Source of the DNA: JAICLL01 sp035252155
GTDB lineage: Bacteria; Planctomycetota; Planctomycetia; Pirellulales; JAICIG01
Direction of reading: 5' to 3'
NCBI GenBank assembly: GCA_035252155.1
Contig: DATFDL010000469.1
Location: 1-5,393 of the forward strand
Length of the DNA stretch: 5,393 nt
Below the pieces are notes generated by a model. It saw nothing but the letters and a program-made list of their open reading frames with translations. It was not told where the DNA came from and searched no databases. Of the stretch, positions 1-5,393 are shown piece after piece. Position 1 is the stretch's first letter. The number at the start of each line of letters is the position of its first letter. Both the position numbers and the translations under genes were made by a program.

Positions 1-1
1 G

Positions 2-211
2 CTCGAAACGCGGCTGACGCCCGAAGACGGCGCGCGGCGGCTGCGGAACTATCTGAACGTCTTGACGCTGGAGTTGACCACGCTTGCCCGTGCCTGCGGC
101 AAATCGAACGTGCATCACCTGGAGCGCGAAGACCTGGTGGCTCTGACCGTCGAAGCCGCCGCCATGGCCAAGCTACCGCTGGCGGGGACCGATTGGGTGC
201 CGGGGCATTGA
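2..211 (+). CDS. C-terminal fragment of a glutamate-synthase-related FMN-binding protein
   Basis: An open frame enters from the left edge and ends at TGA 209-211, giving the last 69 residues of a protein. The fragment reads LARACGKSNVHHLEREDL, followed by an Ala-rich helix and an ending PLAGTDWVPGH. I recognise this as the C-terminal tail of glutamate-synthase-related (GltB-like, FMN-binding, TIM-barrel) proteins, where a conserved Cys-Gly-Lys lies close to a Leu-Glu-x-Glu-Asp-Leu motif and the chain ends with a PLAGT-type segment. Enzymes of this family bind FMN and are related to the synthase domain that makes glutamate from 2-oxoglutarate and glutamine-derived ammonia. Many stand-alone members have no proven reaction. 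The flavin-binding and catalytic parts are outside the window, so activity cannot be judged. The next gene begins 70 bases downstream on the same strand with no obvious terminator between them, so read-through is possible. Family assignment rests on recall of the tail only. Confidence 0.6.
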   Translation, partial: LETRLTPEDGARRLRNYLNVLTLELTTLARACGKSNVHHLEREDLVALTVEAAAMAKLPLAGTDWVPGH

Positions 212-281
212 CCGATGAAGCGCGATTGCCGATAGTTCTTAAGGGGATTCCAGGGTTCGCACGAGCGACAGGGCCGAAACA

Positions 282-1012
282 ATGATTAGTGCTGCTGGTT
301 CGTTGCTAGGCGTCGGTATCTATTCGCCGGATGAGGCCGCGCGTTATGCCCGTGTGACGACTCGTACGATGCAGCGTTGGGTCTTCGGCGACTCTTTCGG
401 CGAACCGGTAATTCAGTCGCAACTTGCCACGGAGGGCGACTCCGAACGGCTCGTGACTTTCGTCGATTTCGTTCAAGTTTTGGCAGTTCGGCAAGTCCGA
501 ATTCGCGAAAAGCGGTTTCCTTTGCAGAAAATCAGGAAAGCCTGCGAAGTCGCGTCGGCGCACTACGGCCTGGAGTATCCTCTGGCCGCCAAGGAACACA
601 AGATTTACCTCTTTGGCCCGAAAGACAACCTGGCCGCCTGCGAGATGGTCGTTCTGTTTGGGCAGGATGAGGCCGGTGAAGACCTTTACCTGCAGCTCAC
701 GGGAAAGAAGGCGGGCAACTTTGTTCTGTCAGCCGTGGCAGAGCCTTTCATGAGCAAGCTCCGCTTCGGCGAAAGCCCGTTTGCCGAAGAATATGTTGCC
801 TGGGAACGAGGCGACCGGCACATTGTGATGAACCCGCACAAACGGTTCGGAGAGCCGTTTTTTCCGTCGACAGGCTACACCGCTCAGGCGCTCTGGGAAG
901 CATATGTTGCCGAAGGGGGAGTTGAGAACGCGGCCAAGGCTTACGGCGTGGATGCCGACGATGTCGAACTTGCCTGCGAATACTTCGACTATCTGACGGG
1001 CCGCGATGCCGC

Positions 1013-1016
<4 letters not shown>
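282..1016 (+). CDS. VapB45-like antitoxin: helix-turn-helix plus DUF433 domain
   Basis: This 244-residue protein is the probable antitoxin and autoregulator of the PIN-like toxin encoded next. Residues about 13-34 (IYSPDEAARYARVTTRTMQR, then WV) look like a MerR/excisionase-type helix-turn-helix for DNA binding. Residues about 58-90 continue as a helical segment. Residues about 182-238 carry a DUF433-like signature: NPHKRFGEPFFPSTGYTAQA, a helix, then AAKAYGVDADDVELACEYFD. DUF433 proteins are typical partners of PIN-like (DUF5615/VapC45-type) proteins. A long antitoxin combining both parts matches the architecture I recall for mycobacterial VapB45, which is of similar size. The ATG at 282 is chosen because it places the helix-turn-helix near the N-terminus; the upstream CAGGG (269-273) is only a weak ribosome site. 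The stop overlaps the toxin start by four bases (GTGA, 1013-1016), indicating translational coupling. Sampled GC over 421-660 is about 55%, against about 67% in sampled blocks at 2041-2100 and 4321-4380, which may indicate horizontal acquisition. Autorepression is inferred from the family. Confidence 0.72.
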
Positions 1017-1532
<516 letters not shown>

Positions 1533-1541
1533 GTAACTTCG

Positions 1542-1571
1542 GTTGTACCTTGCCAGCGCCCCACGCCGCAA
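1542..1571 (-). promoter_or_regulatory. Possible promoter of the tRNA-Val gene
   Basis: On the minus strand, TTGCGG (1571-1566) and TACAAC (1547-1542) are separated by 18 bases and lie immediately upstream of the tRNA. The -10 match to TATAAT is 4 of 6 and the -35 match is 3 of 6. The mature tRNA begins 9 bases after the -10 element, implying almost no leader. The position is right but the sequence match is modest, so this is tentative. Confidence 0.25.
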
Positions 1572-1816
1572 GGTTCGCGGCCGACGAGCACGCCATCGGT
1601 TTGGGTTCGGAGCTTTTCAGGACCGTTTGCCAGCGGATAAACTTTGGCAATGGCGACCGGCTTTCGTCGCATGCCCGGCGTGCGTTACGCAAGATCACCG
1701 CCGGGCCGCCGCGCGAGTAAAGCGGCACGCGGAGGACCAATCATGGGTTGCCACGGCATCCGTCGCAGCGCACGTGGCATCGGCAGATACTAGACGTGGT
1801 GGTTGCTGCGTAAATG

Positions 1817-1969
1817 CGGTGGCTGGGGCAGAGCCGCGCGAGATGCGCGGATCCTGGGAAAAACTCGGCCGCGGCGATGCCCCGGTGCGTCACCACCGGG
1901 GCATCGCTGGCCGAAACAGCGTGGGGCAGACATCAAGCTTAACTCGGCCCGCTTCTGCCCCAGCCACCG
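1817..1969. repeat. 153-nt structured inverted-repeat element (MITE-like or structured RNA candidate)
   Basis: The outer arms, 1817-1832 (CGGTGGCTGGGGCAGA) and 1954-1969, are perfect 16-base reverse complements. Two further perfect hairpins lie inside. One is CCGCGC (1834-1839) with GCGCGG (1845-1850) around GAGAT. The other is a 14-bp stem, 1874-1887 (GCGATGCCCCGGTG) with 1894-1907, around the hexaloop CGTCAC. The 14-bp stem is extended by a 5-bp CGGCC/GGCCG helix (1866-1870 with 1909-1913) across a small internal loop. A DNA or RNA strand could therefore fold as a closed multibranch structure. The element has no coding content and no transposase, and I see no clear flanking target duplication. 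Possible identities are a miniature inverted-repeat element, a dispersed intergenic repeat, or a structured RNA. The perfection of the stems makes chance unlikely, but the identity is open. Confidence 0.7.
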
Positions 1970-2043
1970 GAACGTCTCATGATCGCCCGCATGAAGCATG
2001 AAGCGCCGCCAAATTGCTGCGGCGAAAGTTTTAAAGCCCGCGG

Positions 2044-3801
2044 CTATTTCTTCTCGGCGTCGAGCTCCGCCAGCAGCGGCTTGACGTCGATGCCGCGTGC
2101 CGCGGCCGATTGCAGCAGCCGCCGAGCCTCTTGCCGGTCGCCCTTGGGATCAGTCATCAAAAAGGCCGCCACGGCCACGTCGGAGCCCGGGTCGTCGGGG
2201 GCCAGCCATCGCCGGGCCAGATAAAGCGCGATCTTCGTGGGCAGAGTGGTCATCGTGTATTCACGGTTCCGTCCGCCCACGCGCAGCGTCAGCCCGTCTT
2301 GGCTCACTTCGACCACGCTGGCGACTTCGTCGTCGATTTTGATTTCTTCGGCCACCTGCAGTTTGCCCAGCGTGCCGCGGGCCGCCTCCCAAAAACCTTC
2401 CGCATACCGGGTGAGCAATTCGAGTCGTTCAACTTGGGCCAGCGTATCAGGCGCCGTCGCTTCGAGAGTGGCTTGATCGACTTGCTCTTGGGCCAGCGCC
2501 GTGTCGCGCACGGCCAATGCCGCACGGGCCGCCCGCAACGCCCGTGATACGGCCGCCGCTTCCTCCGCGCTCGCCCGGGCGTCGGGCGCCGGCACGTCGG
2601 GTTTGGGCGGAGATTCAGATTTTGCTGTGGTTTCGGGCACCGGCTTCGGCGGTGCAGCGACGGTGGGCATCTCTGGCTGCGGCGTCTCGGCCTTCGGCAA
2701 CTCCGGTTTTTTTTCAGGCTCGGGAGGAGTCGGCACAACTTTCGGCGAGGGAGCTGTGGCTTCCGTTTTGCGCGGCGCGGCCGGCATCGGTTTGGGCGGT
2801 GTCGTTGTGCGCGGCGGAGACTTCTTGATCTCGGGCGCCGCGTCGCGCGGCGCCGGGTTGGCGGCCACGGTTCGGTCCGATTTTACCTTCCAGTAGACGC
2901 CGCCCAAGATCGCCAGTGCGGCCAGCAGCACGCCCGCGACCAAGGGAGCCGACGAAGAGCGTCGTCGGCGGCCGGCGCGATAGCTCGCCGCCGAAAAGGT
3001 GCTCACTTGCGGGGCCGCTTCGGCCAGGGCGGTCGGCGCCGCCACATAAGGAGTCTGAGCGGCATGCCCATGCGGCGGGTATCCCTGCGGCGGGTATCCC
3101 TGCGGACCGGCTTGGGCCGCATAACCATCTGCGGGATAAGGCTGCGCTGAATAACCGGGAACCGCCGCGGGATAGCCCGCGGCCGGCACCGCGTAGCCTC
3201 CGTACGGCGGCGCTTGACCCGCCACGCCGGGGTTTGTTCCATGCCAACCGGGATATGTCGGCGCAGCCGTCGCTGGCCAGGCGACAGCCTGGGACATGGG
3301 ATATGCAGTGGCTTGCACGGCCTGGGGATGTTCGGGCGCCGAACTGCCGCTTGCCAAGGGCGCTGCTCCTGAGGCGGCAGCTTGTATGGGCGTCGCACTG
3401 GCATTTGCCGACGCTGGAATTGCTGTGGGCGGCAGCAGCGCGTCATCGTTTTCGGGGGCGGGGGATCCGCGCCAGCGGGCCGACTTGGGAGCGGCCGCCA
3501 TCGGCTGATCCGCCATCGCTGACCGGCCGCCGGCGAGGGCTTGGTCGTAGTTCCGTTTGGTGGTCGGCGTCAACAGCGTCATCCGCGCTTCGGTCAGCTC
3601 GGTCATCAACCGCTGCGCCATAGCCGCCTGGGCGCCCGACAGGTGAGGCGCTAGCCGGTCCGACTGCCGCCGAAACGCCTCGTTAATCTTGCCGATATCC
3701 GACTCGAGGGGACGAACGCCCAAAAGCTCATAGTAATTGTGCGATTCCCCACCCGACGTAATCGCCAGCCACTCGCGATAGGGATCAAAAGTTCCGGCCA
3801 T
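2044..3801 (-). CDS. Membrane-anchored protein with a degenerate J-like N-terminal domain
   Basis: This is a 585-residue protein of unknown role. Residues about 20-88 resemble a DnaJ J-domain: NYYELLGV (22-29), a helix with EAFRRQSDRLAPH (41-53), then a long helix ending TPTTKRNYDQAL (78-89). The HPD tripeptide that stimulates Hsp70 is absent; the equivalent place reads roughly DRLAPH. Residues 100-265 are an Ala/Pro/Gly/Tyr-rich low-complexity segment including tandem QGYPP. RAGRRRRSSS (276-284) precedes one hydrophobic helix, about 285-304 (APLVAGVLLAALAILGGVYW), which by the positive-inside rule puts the N-terminus in the cytoplasm. Residues 305-408 form a Pro/Lys/Glu linker of the kind that crosses the periplasm. 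Residues 410-585 form a folded domain that I cannot name: an Ala-rich helical part (412-480), a beta-rich part (VASVVEVSQDGLTLRVGG, 493-510), then helices (DRQEARRLLQSAAARG, 555-570). The start is ATG 3801, with AGAGG 7 bases upstream. It is divergent from the exported-protein gene. Architecture is well supported; function is not. Confidence 0.88.
   Translation of the reverse strand: MAGTFDPYREWLAITSGGESHNYYELLGVRPLESDIGKINEAFRRQSDRLAPHLSGAQAAMAQRLMTELTEARMTLLTPTTKRNYDQALAGGRSAMADQPMAAAPKSARWRGSPAPENDDALLPPTAIPASANASATPIQAAASGAAPLASGSSAPEHPQAVQATAYPMSQAVAWPATAAPTYPGWHGTNPGVAGQAPPYGGYAVPAAGYPAAVPGYSAQPYPADGYAAQAGPQGYPPQGYPPHGHAAQTPYVAAPTALAEAAPQVSTFSAASYRAGRRRRSSSAPLVAGVLLAALAILGGVYWKVKSDRTVAANPAPRDAAPEIKKSPPRTTTPPKPMPAAPRKTEATAPSPKVVPTPPEPEKKPELPKAETPQPEMPTVAAPPKPVPETTAKSESPPKPDVPAPDARASAEEAAAVSRALRAARAALAVRDTALAQEQVDQATLEATAPDTLAQVERLELLTRYAEGFWEAARGTLGKLQVAEEIKIDDEVASVVEVSQDGLTLRVGGRNREYTMTTLPTKIALYLARRWLAPDDPGSDVAVAAFLMTDPKGDRQEARRLLQSAAARGIDVKPLLAELDAEKK
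3071..3105 (-). repeat. 15-bp tandem repeat encoding QGYPP units
   Basis: The 15-bp unit TGCGGCGGGTATCCC occurs perfectly twice (3071-3085, 3086-3100), and its first five bases occur a third time (3101-3105). On the coding minus strand this gives Gly-Tyr-Pro-Pro-Gln repeats (about residues 234-243) within the low-complexity cytoplasmic segment of the J-like protein. Identical copies at the DNA level suggest recent slippage, so copy number may vary between strains. Confidence 0.85.
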
Positions 3802-3808
3802 AAGCGTG

Positions 3809-3813
3809 CCTCT
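3809..3813 (-). promoter_or_regulatory. Ribosome binding site of the J-like gene
   Basis: On the minus strand AGAGG (3813-3809) lies 7 bases before ATG 3801-3799, a suitable Shine-Dalgarno distance. It supports this ATG as the true start, which also places the J-like fold at the protein's N-terminus. Confidence 0.6.
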
Positions 3814-3865
3814 GCCCGCTGCGCGGGTTTATTGCCGTCTGCCCCGTTCGTGTTCCGTAGATTCG

Positions 3866-3895
3866 ATTATGACAGCCGCCCCCCGGAGCGTGCAA
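3866..3895 (-). promoter_or_regulatory. Possible sigma-70-type promoter of the J-like gene
   Basis: On the minus strand, TTGCAC (3895-3890) and CATAAT (3871-3866) are 18 bases apart. The -10 matches TATAAT in 5 of 6 positions; the -35 keeps only the TTG. The spacer is very GC-rich with a run of six G. Transcription would start near 3859, giving a leader of about 58 bases before the ATG at 3801. It stands out in an otherwise GC-rich region, but it is a pattern match only. Confidence 0.4.
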
Positions 3896-3939
3896 CCAAG
3901 GTTTTGACGCTCGTTCGGCCGACACGGTTCCGTAGTATT

Positions 3940-3971
3940 GCGGAACGCCACAGAGGGCGTTCCCTACAGAC
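3940..3971 (+). repeat. 32-nt dispersed hairpin repeat, copy 1
   Basis: The sequence GCGGAACGCCACAGAGGGCG, continuing as TTCCCTACAGAC, is found again in inverted orientation at 5352-5383 with a single base difference (A here at 3952). It contains a perfect 8-bp hairpin, GGAACGCC (3942-3949) with GGCGTTCC (3956-3963), around a 6-base loop. An overlapping alternative hairpin, GTTCCG (3927-3932) with CGGAAC (3941-3946), competes for the same bases. The copy ends 30 bases before the ATG of the exported-protein gene, so it lies in its promoter or leader region. I recall similar hairpins as frequent intergenic repeats in planctomycetes. Confidence 0.85.
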
Positions 3972-4001
3972 ATTCCGGTCTCGCGGTGTTAAGCTGGGGT
4001 G

Positions 4002-5246
4002 ATGCGACTCGCCACCTTCTGCTTGTCGATGTGGGCGGTCGGGGCACTCGTAGCGGCCGCCGACCGGCCGAACCCCCCCGTCCAACAGCGGGCGGTCGAT
4101 ATGGCGGCTCTCGTGGGCGGGCAACGCATCTTCGGAATGCTGGCCAGCCCGCCCGGCGACGATAAGGTCGTCTTTCTTGTCCAGCGACAGTGGCTGCAAA
4201 CGCACCAGCGAGAGCTTTATCACGCGGCCACCGCCGGCGAGGACGAGCGCCGCAAACAAGCCTGGAAGGAATTGCAACAACGGCTGCTGGCCTGGCGCGA
4301 GCGGCGAACGGAGCCGAGGGTTTTTGTCGGCTTCCTGGACCGCAGCCTGCGCGAGGTCGAGGCCCAGCTTGCCTCGCCGAACAAGCCTGTCGAGCCTTCG
4401 CAACTTTTGCTGCTCGAACTGCCAAAGGCCAAAGTGCGCAACTCTTACCTGCAGCCGCCCGAAGTGCGGCGGCTGCTTGGTCTGGCCTGGCAAGAACGGC
4501 TCGAAAACGCCGAAGACTTAGCGGTCGACGAAATCAGCGCGCAATTGAAGGCCCGCGGCGTCGATGTCCAGCGCGCGCAGCCAGATCTGTCAGACGGGTT
4601 CGACATTCAACCACAAACCGACCGACAGTGGGCGGCCAAGGTGGCAGTAGTCGAGTTCGAGATTTTGGGCGTTCCGCATTACGAGGGAACAGGCGGAGTC
4701 TTGGTGCGCGCGGGCGACGATCAGCATCGCCCGAAAGTGGGCGATCTGGTCGGCAGCCTTCTGCAAGATCAACTGGGAGGCGCCTTAGGAGATTTGCTGG
4801 GCGGTGCAGGCGGTGTCGCGCCCAAAGATCGCCATCGCGAGGCGATCGACAAAGCGCTCGCCTCGGCGGCAGCCGACGGCTTTCGCGGGGTGCGCGTCAC
4901 CTATCTCGATCAGGACTTGGCAAACCGACGCGTAACGGTCGACGACCGCTTCTTCGCCCGCATGCCGGACGATTCTTGGCAAGGGATCTGGCAACAGTCG
5001 GCCACGCCCGATGCCACGGACGCGAGCAAGGATGACGACGAGCGGTTGGCCGCCGACCCGCAAGTGGCCGAAATCATGAACGCAGTCAAAGGATTGGGAC
5101 TCGACGCCAATCAAGATCTCTTTAAGCCGGCCCTGCGGTTTGGGGCGATTACGCAGCAAGCGATGCAAGCAACCGACCGCGAAATGGCGCAATTTCTGCT
5201 CAAGAACACGCGGCGACTTACTGGCCCGCCGATGGTCGTGCCGTAG
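4002..5246 (+). CDS. Exported protein of unknown function
   Basis: This 414-residue protein belongs to no family I recognise. The N-terminus MRLATFCLSMWAVGALVAAA, followed by DRPNPP, is a classical short signal peptide with probable cleavage after A20; there is no lipobox, so it is likely periplasmic or secreted. I prefer ATG 4002 over the in-frame GTG at 3999, because it begins the signal peptide cleanly and GTG would add only one Met. GGGG at 3996-3999 is too close to the ATG for a normal ribosome site. The mature part has a charged helical region (about 62-103), a strand-like RVFVGFLDRSLREVEAQLAS (106-125), LLLLELPKAKVRNSYLQPPE (135-154), a hydrophobic strand KVAVVEFEILGVPHYEG (213-229), a Gly/Leu-rich stretch (248-271, VGSLLQDQLGGALGDLLGG), and RGVRVTYLDQDLANRRVTVD (295-314). 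No catalytic motif, repeat or membrane anchor is evident. It is divergent from the J-like gene 200 bases away and is bracketed by inverted copies of a 32-nt repeat. Confidence 0.85.
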   Translation: MRLATFCLSMWAVGALVAAADRPNPPVQQRAVDMAALVGGQRIFGMLASPPGDDKVVFLVQRQWLQTHQRELYHAATAGEDERRKQAWKELQQRLLAWRERRTEPRVFVGFLDRSLREVEAQLASPNKPVEPSQLLLLELPKAKVRNSYLQPPEVRRLLGLAWQERLENAEDLAVDEISAQLKARGVDVQRAQPDLSDGFDIQPQTDRQWAAKVAVVEFEILGVPHYEGTGGVLVRAGDDQHRPKVGDLVGSLLQDQLGGALGDLLGGAGGVAPKDRHREAIDKALASAAADGFRGVRVTYLDQDLANRRVTVDDRFFARMPDDSWQGIWQQSATPDATDASKDDDERLAADPQVAEIMNAVKGLGLDANQDLFKPALRFGAITQQAMQATDREMAQFLLKNTRRLTGPPMVVP

Positions 5247-5252
5247 GCAATC

Positions 5253-5307
5253 CGTAGGGTGGGCATCGCCCACCAACGATTCGCTGGTGGTCGGTGCCCA
5301 CCCTACG
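5253..5307. repeat. Long hairpin repeat after the exported-protein gene
   Basis: The arms 5253-5265 (CGTAGGGTGGGCA) and 5295-5307 are perfect 13-base reverse complements. The pairing continues inward through a G-U pair, two further pairs, one mismatch and six more pairs (5270-5275 with 5285-5290), giving a stem of about 22 bp around a 9-base loop. It begins 6 bases after the stop at 5246 and has no U-tract, so it is not a standard intrinsic terminator, although a stem this strong could stabilise or stop the upstream transcript. The GTAGGGTGGGCA ends match a dispersed repeat type that I recall from planctomycete genomes. Confidence 0.8.
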
Positions 5308-5351
5308 AAGATTGATCGGTTTTGGCAAACAAAGCCGGCAATTCCATTCGG

Positions 5352-5383
5352 GTCTGTAGGGAACGCCCTCCGTGGCGTTCCGC
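5352..5383 (-). repeat. 32-nt dispersed hairpin repeat, copy 2 (inverted)
   Basis: This is the reverse complement of 3940-3971 with one substitution in the hairpin loop (C at 5371). The hairpin arms GGAACGCC and GGCGTTCC are retained. Together with copy 1 it brackets the exported-protein gene in inverted orientation, about 1.4 kb apart. The rest of the sequence between the hairpin at 5253-5307 and the window end shows nothing else I can assign. Confidence 0.85.
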
Positions 5384-5393
5384 GAACTGCGGG

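Larger units (their letters stand above)
1533..2043. other. About 510 bases without a convincing gene
   Basis: This stretch separates the tRNA gene from the stop of the minus-strand J-like gene. Open frames across it (for example 1543-2001 plus, 1510-1740 minus, 1790-1999 minus) translate to Arg/Ala-rich sequence without recognisable motifs and without good ribosome sites, so I do not call them. The stretch holds the possible tRNA promoter, the inverted-repeat element at 1817-1969, and a small 6-bp hairpin (2004-2009 with 2019-2024) just past the J-like gene's stop that lacks a U-tract. The part at 1572-1815 shows nothing I can assign beyond short chance inverted repeats. Decayed coding sequence cannot be excluded. 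Confidence 0.6.

Noticed and set aside
212..281. Promoter or operator upstream of the toxin-antitoxin pair
   Set aside because: Only an isolated TTGCCG (225-230) is present, without a clear -10 or palindromic operator; the genes may be read from upstream.
1817..1969. CRISPR array or integron attachment site
   Set aside because: There are no regularly spaced direct repeats, no cas or integrase gene, and the symmetry is inverted with unequal internal parts.
1543..2001. 152-residue plus-strand open frame after the tRNA
   Set aside because: It needs a TTG start and has no good ribosome site. The product is Arg/Ala-rich without motifs, and it runs through the inverted-repeat element; this is typical of a spurious frame in GC-rich DNA.
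2004..2024. Possible terminator hairpin past the J-like gene stop
   Set aside because: The 6-bp stem has a 9-base loop, and no T-tract follows on the minus strand; too weak to call.
2916..3623. 235-residue plus-strand open frame opposite the J-like gene
   Set aside because: It is antisense to a well-supported coding sequence; composition is Arg/Pro/Ser-rich and no motif is seen.
3904..3938. Plus-strand promoter for the exported-protein gene (TTGACG at 3904-3909)
   Set aside because: The -35-like match is good, but no -10-like sequence lies at 16-19 bases; the best candidate TAGTAT (3933-3938) is 23 bases away.
4190..5035. 281-residue plus-strand open frame overlapping the exported-protein gene
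   Set aside because: It is an Arg/Ala/Gly-rich shadow frame of the 4002-5246 gene, which has a signal peptide and balanced composition.

Overview
The window most resembles a GC-rich planctomycete-type chromosome (Pirellulales-like). I infer this from the GC-rich coding style, a secreted or membrane protein repertoire with long Ala/Pro-rich linkers, and intergenic hairpin repeats of the kind beginning GTAGGG(TGGGCA) or GTAGGGAACGCC, which I recall as common in such genomes. This placement comes from recognition, not from a search.

Layout, left to right. (i) 2-211: the 3' end of a glutamate-synthase-related (FMN-binding) gene on the plus strand. (ii) 282-1468: a two-gene plus-strand operon with a 4-base GTGA overlap. 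It encodes a 244-aa protein with an N-terminal helix-turn-helix and a C-terminal DUF433-like domain, followed by a 151-aa PIN-like protein. The pair looks like a VapBC45-type toxin-antitoxin module. (iii) 1459-1532: a complete tRNA-Val(UAC) on the minus strand, whose 3' end overlaps the last codons of the toxin gene tail to tail. (iv) 1533-2043: about 510 bases without a convincing gene, holding an elaborate 153-nt inverted-repeat element (1817-1969) that can fold as a closed multibranch structure. (v) 2044-3801, minus: a 585-aa membrane-anchored protein with a J-like N-terminus lacking HPD, a Gly/Tyr/Pro-rich segment, one membrane helix, a Pro/Lys linker and a C-terminal domain I cannot name. 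(vi) 3802-4001: a divergent intergenic region with a plausible promoter for the J-like gene and a hairpin repeat. (vii) 4002-5246, plus: a 414-aa exported protein of unknown function. (viii) 5247-5393: a long hairpin repeat, then an inverted second copy of the 32-nt repeat that precedes the exported-protein gene.

The toxin-antitoxin pair forms a clear functional unit. The divergent J-like and exported-protein genes share an upstream region, but nothing in the sequence ties their functions together. The points most worth a second look are the junction of the toxin gene with the tRNA, the 153-nt folded element, the J-like domain without HPD, and the inverted 32-nt repeats bracketing the exported-protein gene.
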